From Crotalaria pallida (taxonomy: Eukaryota; Streptophyta; Magnoliopsida; Fabales; Fabaceae), in contig CM075655.1 of assembly GCA_037953625.1 (NCBI GenBank), positions 16,014,001 to 16,078,000 of the forward strand: a DNA stretch of 64,000 nt, in the 5' to 3' direction. Shown in pieces: positions 53,629 through 62,835 of the stretch. Under the pieces are notes generated by a model, which did no database searches, was not told the DNA's origin, and saw only the letters and a program-made list of their open reading frames with translations. The translations under genes and the position numbers were made by a program. The stretch's first letter is position 1. Each line of letters starts with the position of its first letter.

Positions 53629-56600
53629 TTAGCTAATAGTTGATTCATCAAAAATACCAAGTTCTCTTCGAATTTTATAAAATGTGTCCCTTGGTAATGG
53701 TTTTGTAAAGATATCAGCTAATTGATCCGAAGTTTGTACAAACTCAATAACACAATCACCTTTTTGAACATGATCTCTCAAAAAGTGATGCCTAATTTCA
53801 ATATGCTTTGTCCTTGAGTGTAATACTGGATTTTTAGTCAAATTAATTGCCGAAGTGTTATCACACTTTATAGGGATTTTTGTCAAATTTAAACCAAAGT
53901 CAGATAATTGTTGTTTCATCCATAAAAGTTGTGCACAACAACTACCTGCAGCTATGTATTCGGCCTCCGCGGTTGATAAAGCAACATAGTTTTGCTTTTT
54001 GGAAAACCACGATACAAGTGAATTACCAATTAAATGGCATGTTCCGCTTGTACTTTTTCGCTCAACTTTACAACCGGCAAAGTCAGAGTCCGAATAACCT
54101 ATAAGTTTTAGAAAAGCATCCCTAGGATAATAAAGTCCAGTTTTCGTTGTACCCTTTAAGTATTTCATAATTCTTTTGACAGCAGTTAGATGCGACTCTT
54201 TCGGTTTTGCTTGAAAACGTGCACACATACATACACTAAACATGATGTCAGGCCTAGATGCAGTTAAGTATAACAAACTACCAATAATACCACGATACTT
54301 CGTTACCTCTACCGCTTTTCCAGCCTCATCTTGATCTAGGTAGCATGCAACGCTCATTGGTGTAGAAGCGGATTTGCACGAATCCATCCCAAAACGTTTG
54401 AGAAGCTCTCTACAATATTTACTCTGATGAATATAAATGCCATCATTAAGCTGCTTTATTTGAAGGCCAAGAAAGAATGTAAGCTCTCCCATCATCGACA
54501 TCTCGAATTCGCTTTGCATCAAGTCTGAAAACTTCTTACACAAGTTATCGTTAGTAGCACCAAATATAATATCGTCAACATATATTTGAACCAATAAAAT
54601 ATCCTTACCGGAACGTTCAATAAAAAGTGTAGTGTCAACAGTGCCTCGTTTAAAACCTTTTTGTAATAAAAAATTGCTAAGTCGATCGTACCAAGCTCTA
54701 GGAGCTTGTTTCAAACCGTACAAAGCCTTTTTCAGTTTGAAAACGTAGTCCGGATGCTCAAAATTCTCGAATCCGGGAGGTTGTGACACGTAAACTTCCT
54801 CTTGAATGTATCCTTTAAGAAAGGCGCTCTTAACATCCATTTGATACAATTTAAAATTCATTATCGAAGCAAAAGCGAGAAGAATACGAATAGCTTCTAG
54901 TCTAGCAACAGGAGCATATGTCTCATCGTAATCGATTCCTTCTTCTTGACTATAACCTTGTGCTACCAACCGAGCTTTATTCCTAACAATAATACCTGAT
55001 TCATCTAACTTATTCCTATAGATCCACCGAGTACCAATTACAGGACGATCATCGGGTTTTGGCACAAGCTCCCAAACTTGGTTTCTTTCAAATTGATTTA
55101 ATTCTTCTTGCATGGCCATAATCCAATGATCATCTTGAAGAGCCTCTTTGATACTCTTAGGTTCTATTTGAGATACAAAGGCAACATAATAACAGAAATT
55201 ATTTAAAGTGCGTCGGGTTACCACTCCCTTTGCAATGTCACCTAAGATGTTAGAAATCGGATGATTTTTGTTTGATTTCCAAGCTATTGGTAATTGAGAT
55301 TGAATCTCTTGTGCTAAGTCTTTATCTTGTGCTTGCACCTCTCCATCTTCAATTTGATTCTCTTCCATTTGTTGTGGTGTTGACTTCTCATGATCCAAAA
55401 ATGTACCTATATTATCATCATCACAAGAAACAACACAATCTTCTTTCGAAGATTCATCAAATACAACATGCACGGATTCCTCAACGGTTAAAGTTCTTAT
55501 ATTGTAGACTCTATATGCTTTGCTATGGGTTGAATAACCTATGAATATGCCTTCGTCGGCTTTGGAGTCAAACTTGCCGACCGGTTCCTTTCCGTTATTT
55601 AAAACAAACACCTTACACCCAAAAACATGAAAATGTGAAATATTTGGCTTTCGCCCTTTTAAAAGTTCATAAGGTGTTTTATTTAAATGCGGATGAATAA
55701 GAACCCTATTAAGCACATAACAAGCAGTGTTTACTGCATCAGCCCAAAAATATTTAGGAACATTTGATTCTATCAACATAGTACGAGCAAGTTCCACTAA
55801 TATTCTATTTTTCCTTTCTACAACTCCGTTTTGCTCCGGAGTTCTAGGGGCCGAAAATTGATGATCAATACCAAACTTATCACAAAACGCATCAATCCTA
55901 GTGTTTTCAAACTCACCTCCGTGATCACTTCTAATAGACACAATTTTCAAACTTAGTTGATTTTGGATGAGTTTGGCAAATTTTTTAAAACATTTATAAA
56001 CTTCACTTTTTGCGGATAAAAATAAAGTCCATGTGAATCTAGTAAAATCGTCTACTAAAACAAATCCATAGTAATTGCCACCTAAACTTTTAATTTGTGA
56101 AGGGCCAAACAAATCCATATGGATTAGCTCCAAAGGCTTTGTTGTGCTTATCACATTTTTAGGTTTAAAAGAACTTTTAACTTGCTTGCACTTTTGACAA
56201 GAGTCACAAATGCCATCAAGCTTAAAATTTAGTTTAGGCAAACCAATTACTAAATCTTTTCGCAAAAGTTTGTTTAACTGATTCACATTCACATGAGCAA
56301 TTCGTCTATGCCAAAGACGAATTTCATCAACAAAAGATTTGAAACATTTTGAAAATAGTGAAGTTATCTCATCCAAATCAATTAAGTAGGTGTTATTAGA
56401 GCGACGACCTACAAACTTAACACTATCATCTATAGAAGACTTAATGAAACATAATTCCGGAGTAAAAGTCACATAATTGCCCATATCACATAGTTGGCTT
56501 ATACTAAGCAAGTTGTGTTCTAAGCCTTCTACGTATAGGACATTTTCTATGACAAGGTTAGATACGTTACCGATCTTCCCGACTCCTAGAATTTTGCCCT

Positions 56601-56733
56601 TGTTGTTGTCGCCGTATGTCACAAATCCATCACTTTTCGGAGTAAGTTCCATGAAGTGCGTTTTGTCTCCCGTCATGTGTCTCGAACAACCACTATCCAA
56701 GTACCATTTGCGCTCTTTGGTTCGAAGACACAC
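53629..56733 (-). CDS. pol: Copia pol: protease, integrase, reverse transcriptase, RNase H
   Basis: 1034 codons, open throughout. The first codon shown is GTG directly after a TAG, so the real start is not here; the protein must be made from a gag-pol transcript. Domains: protease YLDSGCSRHMTGD at residues 12-24; integrase zinc finger (HRRIAH, CDSCQKCKQ) at about 140-190; core Asp in MDLFGP, Asp in RSDHGGEFEN and Glu in PEQNGVVERKN at 205-310; RT 555-800 with YVDDIIFG; RNase H with SDSDFAGC and STAEAEYIAA, ending FTKPLPRDTF. All catalytic residues I can check are present. Two stops (TGA 56746-56748, TAG 56734-56736) separate it from gag in the same phase. Confidence 0.94.
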   Translation of the reverse strand: MCLRTKERKWYLDSGCSRHMTGDKTHFMELTPKSDGFVTYGDNNKGKILGVGKIGNVSNLVIENVLYVEGLEHNLLSISQLCDMGNYVTFTPELCFIKSSIDDSVKFVGRRSNNTYLIDLDEITSLFSKCFKSFVDEIRLWHRRIAHVNVNQLNKLLRKDLVIGLPKLNFKLDGICDSCQKCKQVKSSFKPKNVISTTKPLELIHMDLFGPSQIKSLGGNYYGFVLVDDFTRFTWTLFLSAKSEVYKCFKKFAKLIQNQLSLKIVSIRSDHGGEFENTRIDAFCDKFGIDHQFSAPRTPEQNGVVERKNRILVELARTMLIESNVPKYFWADAVNTACYVLNRVLIHPHLNKTPYELLKGRKPNISHFHVFGCKVFVLNNGKEPVGKFDSKADEGIFIGYSTHSKAYRVYNIRTLTVEESVHVVFDESSKEDCVVSCDDDNIGTFLDHEKSTPQQMEENQIEDGEVQAQDKDLAQEIQSQLPIAWKSNKNHPISNILGDIAKGVVTRRTLNNFCYYVAFVSQIEPKSIKEALQDDHWIMAMQEELNQFERNQVWELVPKPDDRPVIGTRWIYRNKLDESGIIVRNKARLVAQGYSQEEGIDYDETYAPVARLEAIRILLAFASIMNFKLYQMDVKSAFLKGYIQEEVYVSQPPGFENFEHPDYVFKLKKALYGLKQAPRAWYDRLSNFLLQKGFKRGTVDTTLFIERSGKDILLVQIYVDDIIFGATNDNLCKKFSDLMQSEFEMSMMGELTFFLGLQIKQLNDGIYIHQSKYCRELLKRFGMDSCKSASTPMSVACYLDQDEAGKAVEVTKYRGIIGSLLYLTASRPDIMFSVCMCARFQAKPKESHLTAVKRIMKYLKGTTKTGLYYPRDAFLKLIGYSDSDFAGCKVERKSTSGTCHLIGNSLVSWFSKKQNYVALSTAEAEYIAAGSCCAQLLWMKQQLSDFGLNLTKIPIKCDNTSAINLTKNPVLHSRTKHIEIRHHFLRDHVQKGDCVIEFVQTSDQLADIFTKPLPRDTFYKIRRELGIFDESTIS

Positions 56734-56745
56734 CTACAAAAAAAA

Positions 56746-58542
56746 TCATTTGGTTGACTTAGGTACCCAAGTGGTCTTGGGTCCTTTGTTGTTAGCATGG
56801 GGAGAAGTCCCCTTAACAATCCAAATATATTCACCGCTTGGTATACCAAATTTCTTTATATTACATTTATTCGTGGTATGCCCAAAGATCCCACAATAAT
56901 GGCAAGTTGGGTTTTTAGAAATCTTATTCTTTGAAAATCCACCAACTTTGCGATAATTGCGTTTCTTAGGTTTGGTATAGCCAAGACCGGATCTGTTGCT
57001 ATTGTTCCTTTGAGTTGAAAGCAAATGATCTAATGAAGTATCTCCTTTCATGAGCCTTGCAAGTCGATCATTCAAATTAAAAACTTCTTTTTCCAAAGAC
57101 TTGCAATTTTCACAAGATGGAGTAACATTTGATTTCAATTCACAATTGCATGTAGAGTTTGCATAAATGAGTTCAAGAGTTTCATTTTGAAGCTTAAGTT
57201 CTTCTAAATCTTTTTGAAGTTCAATAATCTTTTCATGTTGCTTCATTATGAAATTCTTTCTTTCAACATTTATTTTAGCAAGTTTCTTCAACTCTTTATG
57301 CATCTCTACATACACATTGTACAATTCATTGAATGAAGGAGAATTAGAACTAGAGCTAGCATCGGAAAGATAATCTACCTCATTGACGTTGTCACTTGAT
57401 TTAATGCTCGAAGATTCCTCTTCATCAAGCTTCGTCATCAAACATAGATTTGCAAGTTCTTCATCATCCGATGACCTAGATGTTGAATGACTCTCCTCTT
57501 CATCCCATACTATGTAAGCCCTTTTTCCTTTAGATGAGTTGAACTTAGAATTGTCACCTTCCGACATCTTAGAATGATTTGGGCATTTTGATCGATAGTG
57601 ACCAAGCTTTCCACACCCATGACACTTGATGTGATCCTTGTTAGTCTTATTTCTTGGTTGAGAATCCTTAGAACCTCTTTGTCTATTCTTATTAAAGTTT
57701 CCCTTACTCTTAAAGAACCTACCAAGCTTTTTAACTAGCAAGCCAAGAGTCTCATCATCTATATCGGAGTCCGAGTCATCCACTTGAGAATTTTCCTCTT
57801 GTGCCTTAAGAGATTTTGAAGTTGATTTAAGAGCAATCCCCTTTTTCTTTCTATCGGCATCTTCATTCATGGATAACCGTCCAAGCTCCATTTCATGCTC
57901 TTGAAGTTTTCCGAATAGAGTTGCTAAATCAATTTGATCCACGTCTCTAGCTTCCATAATGGCCGTCACCTTAGGTTGCCACTCCCTACTAAGACATCTC
58001 AAAATCTTATTAACAACTTCACCATTAGTAATAACTTTTCCAAGTGCAGAAAGATGATTTATGATATGAGTGAACCGCTTTTGCATGTCACCTATATTTT
58101 CATTAGGTAACATACGAAAAAGTTCATATTCATGCATGAGTGTATTTAGCCTAGCCCTTCTAACCTCCGAAGTGCCCTCATGTGTGACTTGTAATGTGTC
58201 CCACATTTGTTTAGCATCAACACATTGAGATACTTGAAAGAACTCATCATAAGAAAGAGCGGACGTGATGATATTTTTAGCTTTTAAATCAAATGCAACT
58301 TTCTTCTTATCATCATTGTCCCAACTTGATTGAGGTTTGATTGAAACAATATCATTTACTTTCGTTTGAGGAACAAAAGGTCCATTCTCTATGGCGTTCC
58401 AAATTTCCATATCTATGGCTTGAATAAAGATTTTCATGCGGACCTTCCAATAAGCATAACCCTCACCATTGAATAGTGGAGGACGATTAATGGAAGTTCC
58501 TTCACCACCAAAAGGATTTGAAATAGAGCCCATTGTTTCCAA
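56746..58542 (-). CDS. gag: Copia gag with two zinc knuckles and a coiled coil
   Basis: 598 codons from ATG 58542 (METMGSISNPF) to TGA 56746-56748. Residues 19-45 (RPPLFNGEGYAYWKVRM) and the following 200 residues are the copia-type gag core. A first CCHC knuckle CHGCGKLGHYRSKC lies near residue 300, a charged coiled-coil (KELKKLAKINVE to LKLQNETLE) at about 410-455, and a second knuckle CHYCGIFGHTTNKC near 545. Two knuckles are more than many copia gags carry. It forms the particle that packages element RNA. The primer site is only about 50 bases upstream, consistent with this start. Confidence 0.93.
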   Translation of the reverse strand: METMGSISNPFGGEGTSINRPPLFNGEGYAYWKVRMKIFIQAIDMEIWNAIENGPFVPQTKVNDIVSIKPQSSWDNDDKKKVAFDLKAKNIITSALSYDEFFQVSQCVDAKQMWDTLQVTHEGTSEVRRARLNTLMHEYELFRMLPNENIGDMQKRFTHIINHLSALGKVITNGEVVNKILRCLSREWQPKVTAIMEARDVDQIDLATLFGKLQEHEMELGRLSMNEDADRKKKGIALKSTSKSLKAQEENSQVDDSDSDIDDETLGLLVKKLGRFFKSKGNFNKNRQRGSKDSQPRNKTNKDHIKCHGCGKLGHYRSKCPNHSKMSEGDNSKFNSSKGKRAYIVWDEEESHSTSRSSDDEELANLCLMTKLDEEESSSIKSSDNVNEVDYLSDASSSSNSPSFNELYNVYVEMHKELKKLAKINVERKNFIMKQHEKIIELQKDLEELKLQNETLELIYANSTCNCELKSNVTPSCENCKSLEKEVFNLNDRLARLMKGDTSLDHLLSTQRNNSNRSGLGYTKPKKRNYRKVGGFSKNKISKNPTCHYCGIFGHTTNKCNIKKFGIPSGEYIWIVKGTSPHANNKGPKTTWVPKSTK

Positions 58543-58589
58543 GTAAAAAGGATCTTTTCGAAAAAGCTTTTTAAGGCTTGGATTTTTCG

Positions 58590-58605
58590 TCCAAGCTTTG
58601 ATACC
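58590..58605 (-). other. Primer binding site of the copia element
   Basis: Minus-strand TGGTATCAAAGCTTGG starts two bases after the 5' LTR end at 58608. It matches initiator tRNA-Met with A for G at position 9, a form common in copia elements. Confidence 0.85.
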
Positions 58606-58607
58606 AC

Positions 58608-60154
58608 TTGTTGGAAAGCAACAAGCGGCTCAAAATAGTCTAGAGGGGGGGTGAATAGAATATTGAAGCCTTATTACAGATTTTTCGTCCACCTAAGAGA
58701 ATGATTTTATGAAAATAAATTTTCTTAAAAATTCAAGTCAGATTACTCGAGTAACTCAAGTCTTCACTCGAGTAATACGCAAGCAAAAATAATTTCACTC
58801 GAGTATTCAGCAAATCACTCGAGTATTACGAAAGCAATTTTTAAATCACTCGAGTAACAGAAAACCTACTCGAGTATTGTTCATAAACTGAAAGCAGATT
58901 ACTCGAGTGACAAGAACTTTACTTGAGTAAACTGGGTAAAATTCAATTAAAACTCAGTTTTGAAAAGAGTTCTTCAAGAATAACAATGCTATGATGATTC
59001 AACAAATTATGAATGATTAATATGAACAATTTCAAGTAATATTAACATGCAATTTTAGATCAATTATGTTGAATTAAGAAAATCCCAATTCTAACCTAAA
59101 ATGCAATTGTTAATGAATTAATGCAATACAAGGAATGAAAAAAATAAAAGAGACACAAGGATTTATCCTGGTTCACTTTCACCCACTTGAAAGCTACTCC
59201 AGTCCCCTCTTGAATCAAGAGAGATTCTTCACTAGAAATCTTCAAATGTAGATTTTACAATGTTTTAAGATGCAACTAGATTCTTAGTTCTCCTATCTTA
59301 AAACCCAACACAAAGTGTGTACCAAACACTTTGATCTAATCTACCCCTTTTGAGTATTCTAGATTTCCTTGCTAATTGATTGAAGATGCTTCCAACCAAT
59401 CTTCTTTTCTTGCTTTGATTTGATCCTCAAAGTCTTCCTTGTGAGATTCTTCACTTGTGTTGAAACTTCAATGATGCAATCACAAATTGCAAATCTTCAA
59501 CAACCACTAAGAACAAAATTATGATCTCAAGAATATTTTGAACAATGAGAGAAATAAAGTGAAGAATGAAAAGTTCTTTGTTGAATCTTGATAGCTCTTG
59601 AAAGATGTAAAAATAGCTCTTGAATTGCTTTTGAAAGTGTATAGAAAATTGTAAGAATGAATATCTATATCTGTGAAAGAGAAAATTAAGTCCTTTTAAA
59701 ATTTTCAAAACACTGATTGAATTACTCGAGTAAACCATATAACTTCACTCGATTAAAACATGTCAGATTAAGTTACTCGAGTGATGTGTAAACCATTACT
59801 CGATTAACCTGTCATGACATAAATTACTCGAGTGAACCAATACTCATTACTCGAGTAAACTGATCAGAATCTGAATAAAAACAAGGTTTTTCTAAAAGGA
59901 ATTTTCACAAACCTTTTAATAGAGCTATTTAATCAAGATTTAAAGTATCTTCACTCTTAATCAAACATTATTTAAATATTCTTAAAATCACCTAAGCTAC
60001 CCACACCAATGAGATGCATTGCATAAAAATAAAGATTACATTGAAATAGAATTAATAAAAATCCTAATTCTAATCTTCATGTGGTGTAGCTTGCTTGTTG
60101 CCAATGTTGTTGCTTGGAGAGAGATTGTTAGCATCAAAACATGAGAATCCTACA
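58608..60154 (-). repeat. 5' LTR of the copia element
   Basis: Near-identical to 51015-52562. Differences seen: seven instead of nine G near 58645, A for T near 58680, A for G near 59557, C for T near 60075. Confidence 0.93.
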
Positions 60155-60499
60155 CAAAGTTTTCTTGGAAACATTTTAATTATAGAGTTGATTTGGATTT
60201 GAAATCTTTTGGATATTGGCAATGTGTTTTCACGATGGGAATTGTTTCAACATGTTTTCAAAACGAAATTATGAATTTATCGAAATTATTTCTAACGCAC
60301 GGGAAAATGTACTAGTTCGGGTGACAGACGAAAAGGAAACAAGGTCGGAGTAGCGACTTGGAAAGCTTGGAAAGTTCTTGGAGGTCTACGTCATTCGAGG
60401 TGAGAGAGGGGTTTCCCTTAAGACGCTGTGGTATTTAGGTAACATATTAAGGCGTCCAATCATCTCAAAGATTGGACCCCGATCTCATTAGGCGATGTA

Positions 60500-60535
60500 G
60501 TGGGATAGCAATTGTTTGCTTGTTTGGCTATCCAC
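60500..60535 (+). other. Hairpin in family A LTR, second copy with different stem
   Basis: GTGGGATAGC (60500-60509) pairs with GCTATCCAC (60527-60535) over 9 bp with one bulged G. The loop AATTGTTTGCTTGTTTG matches that of the hairpin at 17167 while both arms differ, and CGAAT follows in both. Confidence 0.65.
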
Positions 60536-60888
60536 ACGAATCGCTGAGATTGAATTGTTGTCTATAAGTGATATGTTTTTGCTGAAATAGTATGATGTTC
60601 GGTTTTTAATAATTATGCATGAGATACTGATTTTCTTAGTATGTGAAATGATAATAATGAGATTGTGAAAGTAATGAATTAAGACTAAAAGAAAAGAGGT
60701 ACGGATAAGAATTATGAAAATGATTGAGGAAGAGATAAGTAATGATGTGAATGGAATTGTGAAAGAGATAAATAGTGAAAGGAAGAGAATTAATAGCTGA
60801 GTTTGAGAATGAATTGAGATGAAAAGATGATTTTCAAAATGGTGATAAGAAATATCCGACGAGGCGAGCGGAAGCATGGAGATGATGA

Positions 60889-61130
60889 GGAGAAAGACGC
60901 TGATGGTGCTACTGAGCAACAACTGAGGAGAACGATGATGATGGTGCTGCTGAGCAACAACTGAGGAGAAAGATGCTATGGTGCTGCTGAGCAACAACTG
61001 AGGAGAAAGATGCTATGGTGCTGCTGAGCAACAACTGAGGAGAAAGATGCTGATGATGCTGCTGAACAATGATGATGAGAAAGATGCTGATGATGCTGAT
61101 GAGCAATAGCTGATGAGAAAAATGCTGATG
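60889..61130 (+). repeat. Minisatellite in family A LTR, about six units of 37-38 bp
   Basis: Units contain GAGAAAGATGCT, GGTGCTGCTGAGCAACAACT and GAG. The middle two units are identical; outer ones diverge. The other family A LTR lacks the expansion. Minus-strand Ser/Gln/His-rich frames across it are by-products. Confidence 0.85.
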
Positions 61131-62237
61131 AGATGCATGAGAAAGAGATGTGATGCAAGATGCTGTTAAGATTCTTTGGGGAACGGATTGCGATTAGCGG
61201 TCGGGACTCGTTGAAGGGATGCACCAAGGATGAGCCAACCATTAGGATTAAGCCGCTAATTAAAACTCTAAAATTATTAAAATCCTTTAAAAGACATTAA
61301 CAAACGCGGTGAGCTATGAGTGTCGTATCGAAGTAGTGGAGAGGAAGAGACCATGGGTATCTGCGGATACTCAGGTGGAGATTGCATTAGGGGAGGACGA
61401 TGACGGTGAAACGTCAAGAAGTCTAGAGTACTTTCTAGGTAGAACAAACTCCACATGTGGTATACGAGACGTGGTAGGGACTGGGTCCAACGCCGTGGTA
61501 AGTTCTGCAGGCCAACTAGAAAATACTGTCGCCCCCTAGATTGCAAATCTTGAACAGTGAGAGGGACTGGAACGGGGCATTTGTGATTGCCACTGTACCC
61601 GAGTTTTCTATAGTGAGCCTTGATTATATGATATGATATGAATTGATATGAATGAATTGAATTGATTTGAGACTGTACCCGAGTTTCTACAGTTCTCCTG
61701 GCTTGGAGGCAATTGTTGAGACAGCTGTCGTGCCCGCATGGTAAAGGTCCTGTACTCCTGTTTGCTTCCGACTAGGATGGGTGGATGACTGAGGAGATGT
61801 AGACGTGTGTGTCTTCCTCAGTGATGATTTCCCCACATCATTGAGCGAACCGGAACGATAAGACTTAAGAGATTGAAAATAATCAAAAGAAAAGTACATT
61901 AAAGATATCAAGTATTGAGCAAGATTTATAAGGCAAGTATGAGAGGGATTCCTGGAATAATTGATGAATCTTGAGATCATGGTCGAAGAAAGAATTGATA
62001 AGAGTTGTGGAAGTTTTAAGAGAAAGATATTGAGAAAGTTGTTACGAAAAGCTGAGTATAAGAGTGTGTTTAATTATATGATGATAATGATCATGTTGTT
62101 TTGGTTTGTTTGATGTTTATTGTCTTGTCTTAATATTTGCCTATTGTAATTCCACATAGTCGACATAGCTGTTTTGGGTAGCTCACTCTCTCCTGTACTT
62201 CTGCTTTGTATTGGAAAAATTTTGGTATGATCATTAG

Positions 62238-62474
62238 ATGGAAAGTATAGCAAGATTTAAGCTCACTCGAGTAGGCGCATCTTCATTGAGAGGAGACAAC
62301 ATAACTATGACAGCCCGCGTCATAGTGTACATAGAGATGAAACGGCGAAGAAAAGAAATCATGGAGAGGCTTCTAGCTCGTGAGAGGGAGGAGGAGAAGG
62401 TACGAGACGACACTATAGAAGAGACCTCTGAGGTGACGGACGAGGACGATTCTGCCTGCGATCTGAGAGCTTGA
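62238..62474 (+). CDS. Small ORF in family A LTR, basic then acidic
   Basis: 78 codons starting right after an acceptor-like ATCATTAG. The middle is basic and helical (EMKRRRKEIMERLLARERE) and the end acidic (SEVTDEDDSACD). It occupies the same place in the LTR, after CTCACTCTCTCCTG, as the split ORF at 19049, but the sequences are not clearly alike. No known family. It could be chance, though the ORF-after-acceptor layout matches LTRs B and C. Confidence 0.35.
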   Translation: MESIARFKLTRVGASSLRGDNITMTARVIVYIEMKRRRKEIMERLLAREREEEKVRDDTIEETSEVTDEDDSACDLRA

Positions 62475-62835
62475 TCTGCCAAGATCCGGAGTTAGATGGC
62501 GAGTCTTAGAGTATATGACTAGATGCTAGGTAATCCCCTCAGAGTATTGTATTCCATTGCAAGTTCTTAGTTACCATAGCTTTATCATACTGTACCCCGG
62601 CTAAAGTTTTATTCTGTACAGATGTTTTGAAACAAGTAAATGCGGCGTCTTGTGACATCTCGGTTTGGAACTTGAAAGATTTTAAGCAACGTGAGAACAT
62701 GATTTTTTAATTGTAACTATGTTTTGAAAGATTAAGTGTTTCATGTCTATGTTTTAAAAAAAAATGGCCCAAATTTTCACTATATTTAATTTAAGTTACT
62801 GTGGTTTTCAAGTTGCCGAATCGGGGTGTTACAGT

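Larger units (their letters stand above)
51015..60154 (-). mobile_element. Ty1/copia element, Sirevirus-like, full length and very young
   Basis: Duplication CAAAG at 51010-51014 and 60155-60159. LTRs 51015-52562 and 58608-60154 differ by about three substitutions and the length of one G run. Minus-strand order: 5' LTR, primer site, gag with two zinc knuckles, protease, integrase, RT, RNase H, about 1 kb of non-coding sequence with three polypurine tracts, 3' LTR. Integrase before RT defines copia; multiple polypurine tracts and the TCATCATCAAAAAGGGGGAG word point to Sireviruses. Inserted in the family A LTR. Confidence 0.93.
30707..62833 (+). mobile_element. Family A LTR (about 6.2 kb), split by gypsy-C and the copia element
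   Basis: It starts TGTAACACCCCG at 30707 and ends CGGGGTGTTACA at 62833. Its own pieces are 30707-33566, 50334-51014 and 60160-62833. They follow the same order of conserved segments as the LTR at 3724-27832, for instance the AAGTAGTGGAGAGGAAGA block (18187 and 61333) and the ACTGTCGCCCCCT block (18379 and 61526). No internal region is present, so it is probably a solo LTR, but a clear 5 bp duplication is not visible (TAGTT left, GTTGT right) because another LTR abuts it. Confidence 0.7.
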
